From: Rubrivivax gelatinosus IL144
Lineage (GTDB): Bacteria > Pseudomonadota > Gammaproteobacteria > Burkholderiales > Burkholderiaceae_C
Direction of reading: 5' to 3'
Assembly (NCBI RefSeq): GCF_000284255.1
Contig: NC_017075.1
Span: forward strand, 4,979,254-5,043,253
DNA length: 64,000 nucleotides
Part shown: in pieces, positions 31,744 to 41,007 of the stretch
How positions within the stretch are numbered: the stretch's first letter is position 1
Layout: each line of letters starts with the position of its first letter
Notes under the pieces: model-generated
The model's input: the letters and a program-made list of their open reading frames with translations, nothing else
What the model was told of the DNA's origin: nothing
Database searches by the model: none
Translations under genes and position numbers: made by a program

Positions 31744-33579
31744 TCAGTCGACCTTGATGCCAGCCTTGGCGCGCATCGCCGGGTCGACGTCGACGAGGTG
31801 CCACCACTCTTGCCAGAACAGCGGCCGGCGGAAGCCCGTGACCCAGGGCTGCCACATGTCGGTGCTGATGCGGTGCACCAGCGGCTTGTACGGCATGTAG
31901 GCGATCGACAGGATCTTGGCCTGGCGGAACAGCTCGTCGCGCTCCGGGCCGTCGGGCAGCACCAACAGGCGGTCGTAGATCGCGTCGAAGGCCGGCAGCT
32001 TGAAGCGCGCCAGGTTCTGCGAGCCCGACTGCGGCCCGTGCAGGCGGGCCAGCGCACTCTGGCCGTCGGGCACGTCGGCCGACGAGCCCAGCATCCAGAT
32101 CTGCAGCTTGCCGGCGCGCGCCAGCTTCAGCTGCTCGGGCCACTGCCCGGTCTGGAAAGTCGTTCGGATGCCGATCGCCTCGAGGTTCTTGCGCCAGAGT
32201 TCGTCGAACTGGCGGTTGATCTGCGACGGTTGCGTCGCGTAGACCAGCACCAGCGGTTTGCCATCGGGCAGCTCGCGCCAGCCGTCGCCGTCGCGGTCGA
32301 CGTAGCCGTACATGTCAAGCAACGCACGGGCGCGCGCCGGGTCGTAGTCGCCGGCCTCGCTCTTGAAGTTCGGGTCGTAGCCGCTGGTGTTCGGCGCGAT
32401 CTGAGACTGCGCCGGGATCGCCTGGCCCTTGCGGATGACGCGGATCTCGCGTTCGGTGTCCATCGACAGGGAGATCGCGCGGCGCAGCGCCACCTTCTCG
32501 GGCGTGTAGCCGCCGACGACCGGATCTTCCATGTTGAAGTAGGCGATCGCGATGTCGGCGTTGACCTGGCGCGCCGCCTGGATGCCCTTGCGTGCGAGGT
32601 TGGGCGCGACGTGGCCGTTGGGCATCGCGACGTTGATGAACGAGCCCGGCATCGAACCGTACTGCCCGGCCAGCATGTCGATCTGCCCGTTGAGGAAAGC
32701 CAGCCAGCGCGGCTGCTCCTCCTCGATGATCGAGATGCGCACCTCGTCAACCATCGGGATGCGCCGGCCCTTCAGACGCGCCAGGATGGCCTGGCCTTCC
32801 GCATCGTCGGCCGCCGGCTCGGCGTCGTAGTGCATCTCGCGGAAGTCGGGGCTTCGCTCCAGCACGATCAGCGAGCTGCGCCGCCACTGCTTGAGCCGGA
32901 ACGGGCCGGTGCCGACCGGATGCTCGGCGATCTTGTCGCCGTAGAACTCGACGACCTCGCGCGCCATCGCACCCAGCAGGTCGGACGCGGTCAGGTTCTC
33001 GATGAAACGCGGCGAGGGATCGCGCAGCGTGAAGCGGATCGTGTAGCGATCCAGCGCGCGCAGGCCCGGGATCACGTGGTCGTAGTCGAAGCGTTTCTTC
33101 TGCGCGACGACCTCGCGCCGGTAGTCGGCCAGGCCTTCGATCTTGAAGGTCTCGACGCCACCCCAGACCTGGCTGCGATTGGCCGGATCGGCGATTCGCT
33201 GGAAGGCGTAGACGTAGTCCTGGGCGACGAGCTCGCGCTTCTTGCCCTTGAACGCCGGGTCGTCGGCGAAGTAGATGCCGGGCTGCAGCTTGACGGTCCA
33301 GACCCTGTAGTCCGGCGACACCTCGGGCATGCCGGCGGCCGTCAGCGGCCGGATCTTCACCGGCCGCGCGAGGTGGTCGTAGCGGTACAGCGCCTCGAAG
33401 ATGTGCGGCGTGACGGTGCGCGAATAGAGGTCGCTGAGCTGCGCCGGATCGAAACCCGTCTCGGCCGTCGTGAACGCGACGCGCAGGATCTTGCGGCCGC
33501 CGTCAGCCGCGGGTTCGGCGGCGTGCACGGCGGTGGTGCAGGCCAGCAGCACGCCGGCCAGGAAGGAATAGAACTTCAT
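31744..33579 (-). CDS. ABC transporter substrate-binding protein, family 5 (copy 1)
   Basis: This 611-aa exported protein has signal peptide MKFYSFLAGVLLACTTAVHA. The mature chain has the family 5 (OppA/DppA-like) layout: ETGFDPAQLSDLYSRTV, the WTVKLQPGIYFADDPAFKGK segment, GTGPFRLKQWRRSS and, near the end, the KILSIAYMPYKPLVHRIS segment. It should bind peptides or related solutes in the periplasm and deliver them to the divergent permease/ATPase set. It follows a close paralogue with 12 bases between them, so the two are probably co-transcribed and arose by tandem duplication. The substrate cannot be read. Confidence 0.93.
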   Translation of the reverse strand: MKFYSFLAGVLLACTTAVHAAEPAADGGRKILRVAFTTAETGFDPAQLSDLYSRTVTPHIFEALYRYDHLARPVKIRPLTAAGMPEVSPDYRVWTVKLQPGIYFADDPAFKGKKRELVAQDYVYAFQRIADPANRSQVWGGVETFKIEGLADYRREVVAQKKRFDYDHVIPGLRALDRYTIRFTLRDPSPRFIENLTASDLLGAMAREVVEFYGDKIAEHPVGTGPFRLKQWRRSSLIVLERSPDFREMHYDAEPAADDAEGQAILARLKGRRIPMVDEVRISIIEEEQPRWLAFLNGQIDMLAGQYGSMPGSFINVAMPNGHVAPNLARKGIQAARQVNADIAIAYFNMEDPVVGGYTPEKVALRRAISLSMDTEREIRVIRKGQAIPAQSQIAPNTSGYDPNFKSEAGDYDPARARALLDMYGYVDRDGDGWRELPDGKPLVLVYATQPSQINRQFDELWRKNLEAIGIRTTFQTGQWPEQLKLARAGKLQIWMLGSSADVPDGQSALARLHGPQSGSQNLARFKLPAFDAIYDRLLVLPDGPERDELFRQAKILSIAYMPYKPLVHRISTDMWQPWVTGFRRPLFWQEWWHLVDVDPAMRAKAGIKVD

Positions 33580-33592
33580 CGTCTTGGGTCGG

Positions 33593-35410
33593 TCAGGAAC
33601 CGCGGCGCGCCTGCGCCTCGGGGTCGAGGTCCACGTATTTCCAGAACTCGCGCACGAAGATGTTGCGGCTGTAGCCCAGCACCCAGGGATAGGCGAGGTC
33701 GGTCCAGATGCGGTGCACGGTCGGCTTGTAGGGAGCGTAGGCGACGAGCAGCTTCTTGGCCGCGTCCATCGCTTCGCGGCGCTCGGGCCCGTCGGGCAGG
33801 CGCGCCTGCTTCTCGTACAGCGCGTTGTAGGCCGGCAGGTCGAAGCGCGGGTGGTTGGACTGGCCCTTGTTCGGCCCGTAGCCCAGCGCCAGGAAGGTGT
33901 CGCCGTCGGGCAGCTCGGCGCTCCAGGCGACGCCCCACATCATCAGCTTGCCGGCACGCGAGGCCTTCAGCTGCTCGGGCCACTTGGCGGGCTTGAACAC
34001 GATGCGGATGCCGATCGCGTCCATGCTCTTCTTCCACAGCTCGTTGAGCTTGCGGCTGAGCTGGTCGGGCTGCGTCGCGTACTCCAGCACCAGCGGGCTG
34101 CCGTCGGGCTGTTCGCGCCAGCCGTCGCCGTCGCGGTCGACGTAGCCGAACATGTCCAGCAGCGCGTTGGCGCGCGCCGGGTCGTACTCGCTGCTCTCGC
34201 TCTTGAAGGCCGGGTCGTAGCCCTGGACTTCGGGGCCGACCATCGACTGCGCCGGGATGCCCTGGCCGCCACGCACCAGCCGGATCTCGCGCTCGACATC
34301 GACCGCCAGCGCGATCGCGCGGCGCAGCGCCACCTTGTCCGGCGTGTAGCCGCCGACGACCGGGTTCTCCATCGCGAAGTAGGTGTAGGAGACGTCGGCC
34401 TTGGCGTAGCGCAGCATCAGCACGCCACGCTTGGCGAGGTTGGGTGCCAGCTCGTTGTTCGGGAAGGCGACGTTGGCGAACTCCGCCGGCACCTGCTCGG
34501 CGACGTCCTGCTCGACGTTCAGGAAGGACAGCCAGCGAGGCTGCGGCTCCTCGATGATCGAGATCTTCACGCGGTCGACCAGCGGCAGGCGCCGGCCCTT
34601 GAACTCGCGCGCAATGGCCTGGAGCCGGGCGTCGCCTTCGGGCGCCTGCTCGTCGTAGAGCACCGTGCGGTAGCCCGGGTTGCGGTCGAGCTCGATGCTC
34701 GAGCTGCGCTTCCAGGCGCCGAGCTTGAACGGCCCGGTGCCCACCGGGTGATCGCCGACGCGGTCGCCGTAGAACTCGACGACCTCGCGCGCCACCGCAC
34801 CGGTGAGCGAGGCCTCGGCGAAGTTGTAGACGAAGCGCGGTGCCGGCTCGGCCAGCTTGACCTGGAAGGTGTAGCGGTCCAGCGCACGCAGGCCCTCGAC
34901 CGGCGTGTCGTAGTCGAAGGGCTTGCGCTCCTTGAGCGCCCGGGCGCGCAGTTCCGACAGGCCGAGGATCTTGTTGCTCTCCAGCCGGTACAGCCGGCCG
35001 GCACGCCAGCGCGGGTCGTAGAAGCGCTTGATCGAATAGACGTAGTCCTCGGCGACCAGCTCGCGCTTCTTGCCCTTGAACGCCGGGTCGTCAGCGAAGT
35101 AGATGCCGGGCTTGATGCGGAAGGTGAAGGTTCGGTAGTCGGCCGAGACCTCGGGCATCGCCGCCGCGGTGTTCGGGCGCAGGCGCACCGGGCGCTCGAG
35201 GAAGGCGAACTCCAGCGGCGCCTCGAGGATGCCGGAGACGACGGTGATCGAATACAGGTCGCTGATCACCGCCGGGTCGAAGCCGGTCTCGGCGATCGGA
35301 AACGCGTAGCGCAGCGTCTTCGGCGCCGTGCTGGCGGTCTGCGCGGCTCCGGAGAGGGCCGTCGCGAGCAGGCAGACGGCCAGCGCAGCGGACCGGACCA
35401 GGCGTTTCAT
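33593..35410 (-). CDS. ABC transporter substrate-binding protein, family 5 (copy 2)
   Basis: This 605-aa protein has signal peptide MKRLVRSAALAVCLLATALSGA. Long stretches match the neighbouring copy in order and wording (for example PGIYFADDPAFKGKKRELVA, AREVVEFYGD, HPVGTGPF and NPVVGGYTPDKVALRRAI), showing a tandem duplication that has diverged elsewhere. Its start is 258 bases from the divergent permease gene. Two binding proteins serving one translocator could broaden the range of peptides or solutes taken up; this is inference. Confidence 0.93.
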   Translation of the reverse strand: MKRLVRSAALAVCLLATALSGAAQTASTAPKTLRYAFPIAETGFDPAVISDLYSITVVSGILEAPLEFAFLERPVRLRPNTAAAMPEVSADYRTFTFRIKPGIYFADDPAFKGKKRELVAEDYVYSIKRFYDPRWRAGRLYRLESNKILGLSELRARALKERKPFDYDTPVEGLRALDRYTFQVKLAEPAPRFVYNFAEASLTGAVAREVVEFYGDRVGDHPVGTGPFKLGAWKRSSSIELDRNPGYRTVLYDEQAPEGDARLQAIAREFKGRRLPLVDRVKISIIEEPQPRWLSFLNVEQDVAEQVPAEFANVAFPNNELAPNLAKRGVLMLRYAKADVSYTYFAMENPVVGGYTPDKVALRRAIALAVDVEREIRLVRGGQGIPAQSMVGPEVQGYDPAFKSESSEYDPARANALLDMFGYVDRDGDGWREQPDGSPLVLEYATQPDQLSRKLNELWKKSMDAIGIRIVFKPAKWPEQLKASRAGKLMMWGVAWSAELPDGDTFLALGYGPNKGQSNHPRFDLPAYNALYEKQARLPDGPERREAMDAAKKLLVAYAPYKPTVHRIWTDLAYPWVLGYSRNIFVREFWKYVDLDPEAQARRGS

Positions 35411-35626
35411 CGGGCGAAGGTTTGGTTACGAAAGCGGCGGAGTCTACGGTGCACGGCAGGCCCGCGGGGCGCCGCCACCCCGCGCCGCGGCGGGGATCCG
35501 GGCGGCTCGCAAGCTCCGTGCCCCGACAAGGGCTGGCGCGCCTCCTGCTTGTCCCGTGACGTCGCGGGGACATGACCCGGCGGTCGCGCCAGCGCGACGC
35601 CCCTACACTCGCGCATCCTGTAACAC

Positions 35627-35655
35627 GGGCCGCGGCACGAGCGCGGCCCGCTTTT
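35627..35655 (+). promoter_or_regulatory. Hairpin with U-tract in the permease leader (attenuator-like)
   Basis: GGGCCGCG (35627-35634) pairs with CGCGGCCC (35642-35649), and GCTTTTC follows directly, 14-40 bases before the permease ATG at 35669. Such a terminator-like hairpin in a leader could attenuate the importer operon. A TACACT element at 35604-35609 could be the -10 box, but no convincing -35 is visible. Confidence 0.5.
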
Positions 35656-35668
35656 CGTCGATTCGCAG

Positions 35669-36607
35669 ATGGCGGCTTACCTGATACGACGCCTGTGGCA
35701 AATGATCCCGACGCTTGCCGGGGTGGTGCTGCTGGTGTTCCTGCTGTTCAAGTTCTTCGGCGGCGACCCTGCCGAAATCATGGGCGGGCTCAACGCGACC
35801 CCCGAGCAGATCGCGGCGATCCGCCAGGAGCTGGGCCTCGACCAGCCCTGGTCGATGCAGCTGTGGATCTTCGTGAAGTCGATCCTCACCTTCGACTGGG
35901 GCCACAGCTGGGCGACCAACGAGCCGGTGTCCAGCCTGTTCGCCAGCCGCCTGCCGGCGACGCTGACGGTGATGGTGCCGATCCTGATCCTCGACACGCT
36001 GCTGGCGCTGCCGATCGCGATGTGGGTGGCCTACCGCCGCGGCTCGCTGACCGACCGCACGATCATGGTCGTCACGACCATCGCGCTGTCGATCAGCTTC
36101 CTGGTCTACGTCATCGTCGGCCAGTACTTCTTCGGTTTCCGCCTGGGCTGGTTCCCGGTGCAGGGCTGGAGCGACTCGACGCTGAACAACCTGCTGACCT
36201 ACGCGCCGCTGCCGGTGCTGCTGGCGGTGGCCGTCGGCATCGCGCCGCAGACCCGGCTGTACCGCAGCTTCCTGCTCGACGAGCTCGGCCAGGACTACGT
36301 GCGCACCGCACGCGCCAAGGGCATGGGCGAAGGCACGGTGCTGTTCAAGCACGTGCTGCGCAACGCGATGATCCCGATCCTGACGAACATCGGCCTGGCC
36401 CTGCCCAGCATCTTCGTCGGCTCCTTCCTGATCGAGGTCTTCTTCTCGATCCCCGGCCTGGGCCGCGAGGTCCTGCTGGCCGTCAACCGCAGCGACTACC
36501 CGGTGATCCAGGCGGTCACCGTGTACCTGGCCGTGCTGACGATGCTGATCAACCTGCTGACCGACCTGATGTTCAAGGTCGTCGACCCGCGCGTGGTGCT
36601 GAAGTGA
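35669..36607 (+). CDS. ABC transporter permease, DppB/OppB type
   Basis: This 312-aa inner-membrane protein has six predicted membrane segments, the first at about 9-30. The late EAA-like loop LDELGQDYVRTARAKGMGEGTVLFKHVLRNAMIPILTN is where the ATPase couples. PEQIAAIRQELGLDQPW in the first periplasmic loop is typical of DppB/OppB. It forms the translocation pore with the downstream DppC-type permease. It leads a rightward operon of two permeases and a fused ATPase, divergent from two binding-protein genes. Confidence 0.95.
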   Translation: MAAYLIRRLWQMIPTLAGVVLLVFLLFKFFGGDPAEIMGGLNATPEQIAAIRQELGLDQPWSMQLWIFVKSILTFDWGHSWATNEPVSSLFASRLPATLTVMVPILILDTLLALPIAMWVAYRRGSLTDRTIMVVTTIALSISFLVYVIVGQYFFGFRLGWFPVQGWSDSTLNNLLTYAPLPVLLAVAVGIAPQTRLYRSFLLDELGQDYVRTARAKGMGEGTVLFKHVLRNAMIPILTNIGLALPSIFVGSFLIEVFFSIPGLGREVLLAVNRSDYPVIQAVTVYLAVLTMLINLLTDLMFKVVDPRVVLK

Positions 36608-36615
36608 GTGCCGTC

Positions 36616-37659
36616 ATGTCTTCCCCGGCCGCCGTCGACGCGGCCCAACAACGTTCCGAGGGCGTCTGGCACGCCGCCTGGCGCCGCTTCAAGAGCGACC
36701 GCGTCGGCGTCACCTCGCTGGTCGTCGTCATCGCCTTCCTGCTGCTGATCCTGCTGTCCTGGGCCGGCGTCGTCGCCGGCGACTGGCAGCGCGAAGTGGG
36801 CGTGGCCAACGCGCCGCCGACCTTCGTCGGCCCGGCCGAAGTCGCCGACAAGGCAGCCATCGCGGTGCCCAAGGGCCCCAACGTCGACCTCTCCGACGTC
36901 GACCCGCTGGCGCCGCGTTATGCCGAATGGGCCGAACGCGCCGCCAAGCTGAAGACCGAGGAGGCGCCCAAGGCCGAGACGCTGCCGCTGGGCGGCGACC
37001 GCCTCGGCCGCGACGTGCTCGAGAAGGCGATCAAGGGCACGCAGATCTCGGTCTTCGTCGGCGTGCTGGCGGCCGTCGTCGCGACGACGATCGGCACGCT
37101 GCTGGGCGCCTTCAGCGGCTTCTTCGGCGGCAGGATCGGCGACGCGCTGGAGTGGCTCTACAACGTCTTCGAGTCGGTGCCGGGCATCCTGCTGATCTTC
37201 GCCTTCGCCGCGGTGCTGGGCCGGGGCATCGACACCGTCGTGCTGATCCTGGGCTTCACCGGCTGGACCGGCATGTACCGCCAGGTGCGTGCCGAGTTCA
37301 TCAAGCACTCCAGCCGCGAGTACGTGCGCGCCGCCGAGGCCATCGGCGCCTCGCGCATGTCGCGCATGTTCCGCCACATCCTGCCCAACGTCAGCCACGT
37401 CGTGCTGGTGCGCATGGGGCTGCTGGTGGTCGGCTTCATCAAGGCCGAGGTCATCCTGTCCTACCTGGGCCTGGGCGTGCCGGTCGACCAGGTGAGCTGG
37501 GGCACGATGCTCGCCGAGGCGCAGAGCGACCTGATCCTGGGCTACTGGTGGCAGCTCGCCGCGGCCACCGTCTTCATGGCGGTGTTCGTCACCGCGTTCT
37601 CGCTGATGGCCGACGCCGCGCGCGACGCGCTCGACCCGAAGCTGCGGGGGCTGGAATGA
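36616..37659 (+). CDS. ABC transporter permease, DppC/OppC type with enlarged first loop
   Basis: Start ATG 36616 is used (347 aa); an in-frame GTG at 36604 overlapping the upstream stop is possible. After the first membrane segment (about 35-55) there is an unusually long periplasmic loop of some 75 residues (about 60-135), rich in Ala, Pro and charged residues, before GGDRLGRDVLEKAIKGTQIS begins the conserved OppC core. The coupling loop is SREYVRAAEAIGASRMSRMFRHILPN. It pairs with the preceding permease. The long loop could contact binding proteins (inference). It overlaps the ATPase gene by four bases. Confidence 0.94.
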   Translation: MSSPAAVDAAQQRSEGVWHAAWRRFKSDRVGVTSLVVVIAFLLLILLSWAGVVAGDWQREVGVANAPPTFVGPAEVADKAAIAVPKGPNVDLSDVDPLAPRYAEWAERAAKLKTEEAPKAETLPLGGDRLGRDVLEKAIKGTQISVFVGVLAAVVATTIGTLLGAFSGFFGGRIGDALEWLYNVFESVPGILLIFAFAAVLGRGIDTVVLILGFTGWTGMYRQVRAEFIKHSSREYVRAAEAIGASRMSRMFRHILPNVSHVVLVRMGLLVVGFIKAEVILSYLGLGVPVDQVSWGTMLAEAQSDLILGYWWQLAAATVFMAVFVTAFSLMADAARDALDPKLRGLE

Positions 37660-39353
37660 GCACCGCGCACGACACCGTCCCGACGATGACCCCGCTGCTT
37701 TCCATCCAGGACCTCAAGGTCGAGTTCCGCATGGGCCAGGGCCAGCGCGCCCAGGCCGTCAAAGGCATCTCCTTCGACGTGCCCGAGAACACCACCGTCG
37801 CGCTGGTCGGCGAGTCGGGCTCGGGCAAGAGCGTCACCGCGATGTCGGTGCTGAACCTGCTGCCCGAGAACGCCGAGCGCAGCGGCCGCATCCTCTGGCG
37901 CGAACGCGACCTGCTGAAGACCTCGCTGCGCGACCTGCAGGCCCTGCGCGGCAAGGAGATCGCCTGCGTCTTCCAGGACCCGATGAGCTCGCTGAACCCG
38001 GTGTTCAACGTCGGCCAGCAACTCGCCGAACCGCTGATGCGCCACCTGGGGCTGACGCGCCGCCAGGCCTGGGCGCGCGCCGAGGAGCTGCTCGGCGAGG
38101 TCGGCATCCCCGAGCCCAAGCGCCGCCTGCTGGCCTACCCGCACGAGATGTCCGGCGGCCAGCAGCAGCGCGTGATGATCGCGATGGCGCTGGCCTGCGA
38201 GCCCAGGCTGCTGATCGCCGACGAGCCGACCACGGCGCTGGACGTGACGATCCAGCGCCAGGTGCTGGAGCTGCTGGGCAAGCTGCGCGAACGCCACCGC
38301 ATGAGCCTGCTGTTCATCAGCCACGACCTGGGCGTGGTCGGCGAGATCGCCGACCGCGTCGTCGTGATGCGCCACGGCGCGATCCGCGAGACCGGCCCGG
38401 TGGCACAGATCTTCGCCGCGCCGCAGGACGCCTACACCAAGGCGCTGCTCGCCTGCCGCCCGGCGCTGGATTCGAACCCGGGCCGGCTGATGGTCATCGA
38501 CGACCACATCGCCGGCCGTGGCGCGGCCGCCGCCGCCCAGGCCAAGGACCCCGCGGCGCCCGTCGTGCTGGAGGTGCGTTCGCTGGCCAAGAGCTTCTGG
38601 CTCAAGGAAGGCCTGTTCGGCAAGCGCGAGTTCAAGGCGGTGCGCGACGTCAACTTCAAGCTGCGCCGCGGCCACACGCTGGGCGTGGTCGGCGAGTCGG
38701 GCTCGGGCAAGACGACGATGGGGCTGACGCTGCTGCGCCTGCACGAACCCACCGGCGGCGAAGTCATCTTCGACGGCAAGAACCTGCTGAAGCTGAGCGA
38801 CCGCGAGCGCCAGCTGATGCGCCGGCGCATCCAGATCGTCTTCCAGAACCCGTACGCCAGCCTGAACCCGCGCTTCACGATCGGCCAGGCGCTGATCGAG
38901 CCAATGACCATCCACGGCATCGGCACCGACACCGCCGAGCGCGAGCAGCGTGCGCGCACGCTGCTGGAGAAGGTCGGCCTGGACGGCCGCGCCTTCGGCA
39001 AGTACCCGCACGAGTTCTCCGGCGGCCAGCGCCAGCGTGTCGCGATCGCGCGCTGCCTGACGCTGGAGCCCGAGGTGCTGGTGCTCGACGAAGCCGTCTC
39101 GGCTCTGGACGTCAGCGTGCAGGCCCAGGTGCTGAACCTGCTGAAGGACCTGCAGGACGAACTCGGCCTGGCCTACGTCTTCATCAGCCACGACCTGTCG
39201 GTGGTGCGCTTCATCAGCGACGAGGTGATGGTGATGAAGGACGGCCAGGTGGTCGAGCAGGCCAGCGCCGAGCAGATCCTGCTGGCGCCGCAGCAGGACT
39301 ACACGAAGCGGCTGCTGGCGGCGATTCCGCGCGGGTATCGGCCGGCGGCCTGA
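37656..39353 (+). CDS. Peptide-type ABC transporter ATPase, fused DppD-DppF
   Basis: The start at ATG 37656 overlaps the permease stop (ATGA) and gives 565 aa with two complete nucleotide-binding domains in one chain. First: GESGSGKSVTA, signature [27 protein letters not shown]. Second: GESGSGKTTMGLTL, FSGGQRQRVAIARC, VLVLDEAVSALDV. Each is followed by a peptide-ABC (oligopeptide_C-like) tail. In E. coli Dpp/Opp these are two proteins; fused versions occur in Yej- and Gsi-type systems. It energises import through the two permeases encoded upstream. Confidence 0.96.
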   Translation: MSTAHDTVPTMTPLLSIQDLKVEFRMGQGQRAQAVKGISFDVPENTTVALVGESGSGKSVTAMSVLNLLPENAERSGRILWRERDLLKTSLRDLQALRGKEIACVFQDPMSSLNPVFNVGQQLAEPLMRHLGLTRRQAWARAEELLGEVGIPEPKRRLLAYPHEMSGGQQQRVMIAMALACEPRLLIADEPTTALDVTIQRQVLELLGKLRERHRMSLLFISHDLGVVGEIADRVVVMRHGAIRETGPVAQIFAAPQDAYTKALLACRPALDSNPGRLMVIDDHIAGRGAAAAAQAKDPAAPVVLEVRSLAKSFWLKEGLFGKREFKAVRDVNFKLRRGHTLGVVGESGSGKTTMGLTLLRLHEPTGGEVIFDGKNLLKLSDRERQLMRRRIQIVFQNPYASLNPRFTIGQALIEPMTIHGIGTDTAEREQRARTLLEKVGLDGRAFGKYPHEFSGGQRQRVAIARCLTLEPEVLVLDEAVSALDVSVQAQVLNLLKDLQDELGLAYVFISHDLSVVRFISDEVMVMKDGQVVEQASAEQILLAPQQDYTKRLLAAIPRGYRPAA

Positions 39354-39356
39354 GGC

Positions 39357-39827
39357 TCAGCCGCGCCGGCGCGCCTTCTTCGGGGGCGGCGGCGCGGCCA
39401 TCGTTCCCCGGCATCGGGGCGCGCCGCAGTGGCACGCGAAGTCCGCCGGGTCTTCGTCGCCGATGTCCAGCGAGTAGTCGATGAACAGCTCCTCGCCGAC
39501 GCGGATCGCGCGCCGGGCCTCGATGGCGATCTGCAGCCTGCCGTCTTCGTCCTCGACCTCGTAGGCCGCGCAGTTGGGCGCGCACGAGTGGTTGAAGTGG
39601 CGCGTGCCGTTGCCGCCTTCGCGGCCGTCGATCATCGAGCCGTCGGACAGGCCGAAGAAGTAGGTCAGCGCGTTGTCCCAGTCCAGGCGCTCGATCTCGG
39701 CGGCGCTCCAGCGCCGGCCGGCGTAGAAGCCCAGGCGTTCGCCGCGGCGCAGGTCGCGCGTGGCGAAGGCGCCGAGGCCGTGCACGTGGCTGTCGCGGAC
39801 CTCGAACGGGGCGTCGGCGTCGTTCAT
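39357..39827 (-). CDS. SET-domain protein (lysine methyltransferase-like)
   Basis: The start at ATG 39827 gives 156 aa, almost exactly one SET domain plus a post-SET zinc finger. Motifs are [18 protein letters not shown] near the N-terminus, [10 protein letters not shown] (76-85; cofactor and pseudoknot), GEELFIDY (111-118; catalytic Tyr) and post-[14 protein letters not shown] with three cysteines (132, 134, 139). The Pro/Lys/Arg tail is basic. Related bacterial proteins methylate lysine on proteins, but the substrate here is unknown. It is convergent with the ATPase gene (3 bases apart) and divergent from mnmA. Codon use looks native. Confidence 0.9.
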   Translation of the reverse strand: MNDADAPFEVRDSHVHGLGAFATRDLRRGERLGFYAGRRWSAAEIERLDWDNALTYFFGLSDGSMIDGREGGNGTRHFNHSCAPNCAAYEVEDEDGRLQIAIEARRAIRVGEELFIDYSLDIGDEDPADFACHCGAPRCRGTMAAPPPPKKARRRG

Positions 39828-39892
39828 CGGCGCGCATTGTGCCCGGCACCAGCGCAAGGCAGGCTCTGCGGGCGCCGCAGATAATCCGCTCC

Positions 39893-40984
39893 ATGCAGGG
39901 CAAGCGTCGCGTGGTGGTGGGCTTGAGCGGCGGCGTCGACTCCGCGGTCAGCGCCTGGCTGCTCAAGCAGCAGGGGTACGAGGTCGTCGGCCTCTTCATG
40001 AAGAACTGGGAGGACGACGACGACAGCGAGTACTGCTCGTCGCGCCAAGACTTCCTCGACGCCGCGGCGGTGGCCGACGTCATCGGCATCGACCTTGAGC
40101 ACGTCAACTTCGCCGCCGAGTACAAGGACCGCGTCTTCGCCGAGTTCCTGCGCGAATACAGCGCCGGGCGCACGCCCAACCCGGACGTGCTGTGCAACGC
40201 CGAGATCAAGTTCAAGGCCTTCCTCGACCACGCGATGCGCCTGGGCGCCGAGCGCATCGCCACCGGCCACTACGCCCGCGTGCGCGAACGCGACGGCCGC
40301 TTCGAGCTGCTGAAGGGCCTGGACCCGGCCAAGGACCAGAGCTACTTCCTGCACCGCCTGAACCAGGCGCAGCTGGCGCGCACGATGTTCCCGGTCGGCG
40401 AACTGCCCAAGACCGAGGTGCGCCGCATCGCCGCCGAGATCGGCCTGCCGAACGCGAAGAAGAAGGACTCGACCGGCATCTGCTTCATCGGCGAGCGCCC
40501 GTTTCGCGAGTTCCTCAACCGCTACCTGGCGCAGGCGCCGGGCGACATCGAGGACGAACGCGGCCGCGTCGTCGGCCGCCACGTGGGCCTGAGCTTCTAC
40601 ACGCTGGGCCAGCGCCAGGGCCTGGGCATCGGCGGGCTGAAGACCGGCGGTGGCGAGCACGCGCCCTGGTACGTGGCACGCAAGGAACTCGAGCGCAACG
40701 TGCTGCGCGTCGTGCAGGGCCACGACCACCCCTGGCTGCTGTCGCGCACGCTCGCCGCCAGCGACTGCGCCTGGGTCGCCGGCACGCCGCCGGCCGAAGG
40801 CGCGCTGGCCGCCAAGACGCGCTACCGCCAGGCCGACGCGGCCTGCACGCTGCGCCGCGACGGCGAGGCCGTCGTGCTCTCGTTCGCCGAGCCGCAGTGG
40901 GCCGTCACGCCCGGCCAGTCGGCCGTGGTCTACGGCGGCGAGGTCTGCCTCGGCGGCGGCGTCATCGAATCGTCCGAACCCTGA
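39893..40984 (+). CDS. mnmA: tRNA 2-thiouridylase MnmA
   Basis: The start at ATG 39893 gives 363 aa. The PP-loop motif [11 protein letters not shown] (12-22) adenylates U34. The catalytic cysteines are Cys101 ([12 protein letters not shown]) and Cys197 ([10 protein letters not shown]). The central KDQSYFL and the C-terminal beta-barrel complete the fold. It makes the 2-thio group of mnm5s2U34 in Glu, Lys and Gln tRNAs, taking sulphur from the Tus relay. The exporter operon begins 23 bases after its stop. Confidence 0.98.
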   Translation: MQGKRRVVVGLSGGVDSAVSAWLLKQQGYEVVGLFMKNWEDDDDSEYCSSRQDFLDAAAVADVIGIDLEHVNFAAEYKDRVFAEFLREYSAGRTPNPDVLCNAEIKFKAFLDHAMRLGAERIATGHYARVRERDGRFELLKGLDPAKDQSYFLHRLNQAQLARTMFPVGELPKTEVRRIAAEIGLPNAKKKDSTGICFIGERPFREFLNRYLAQAPGDIEDERGRVVGRHVGLSFYTLGQRQGLGIGGLKTGGGEHAPWYVARKELERNVLRVVQGHDHPWLLSRTLAASDCAWVAGTPPAEGALAAKTRYRQADAACTLRRDGEAVVLSFAEPQWAVTPGQSAVVYGGEVCLGGGVIESSEP

Positions 40985-41007
40985 GTCGGGCCGCCGGCCC
41001 GCACACC

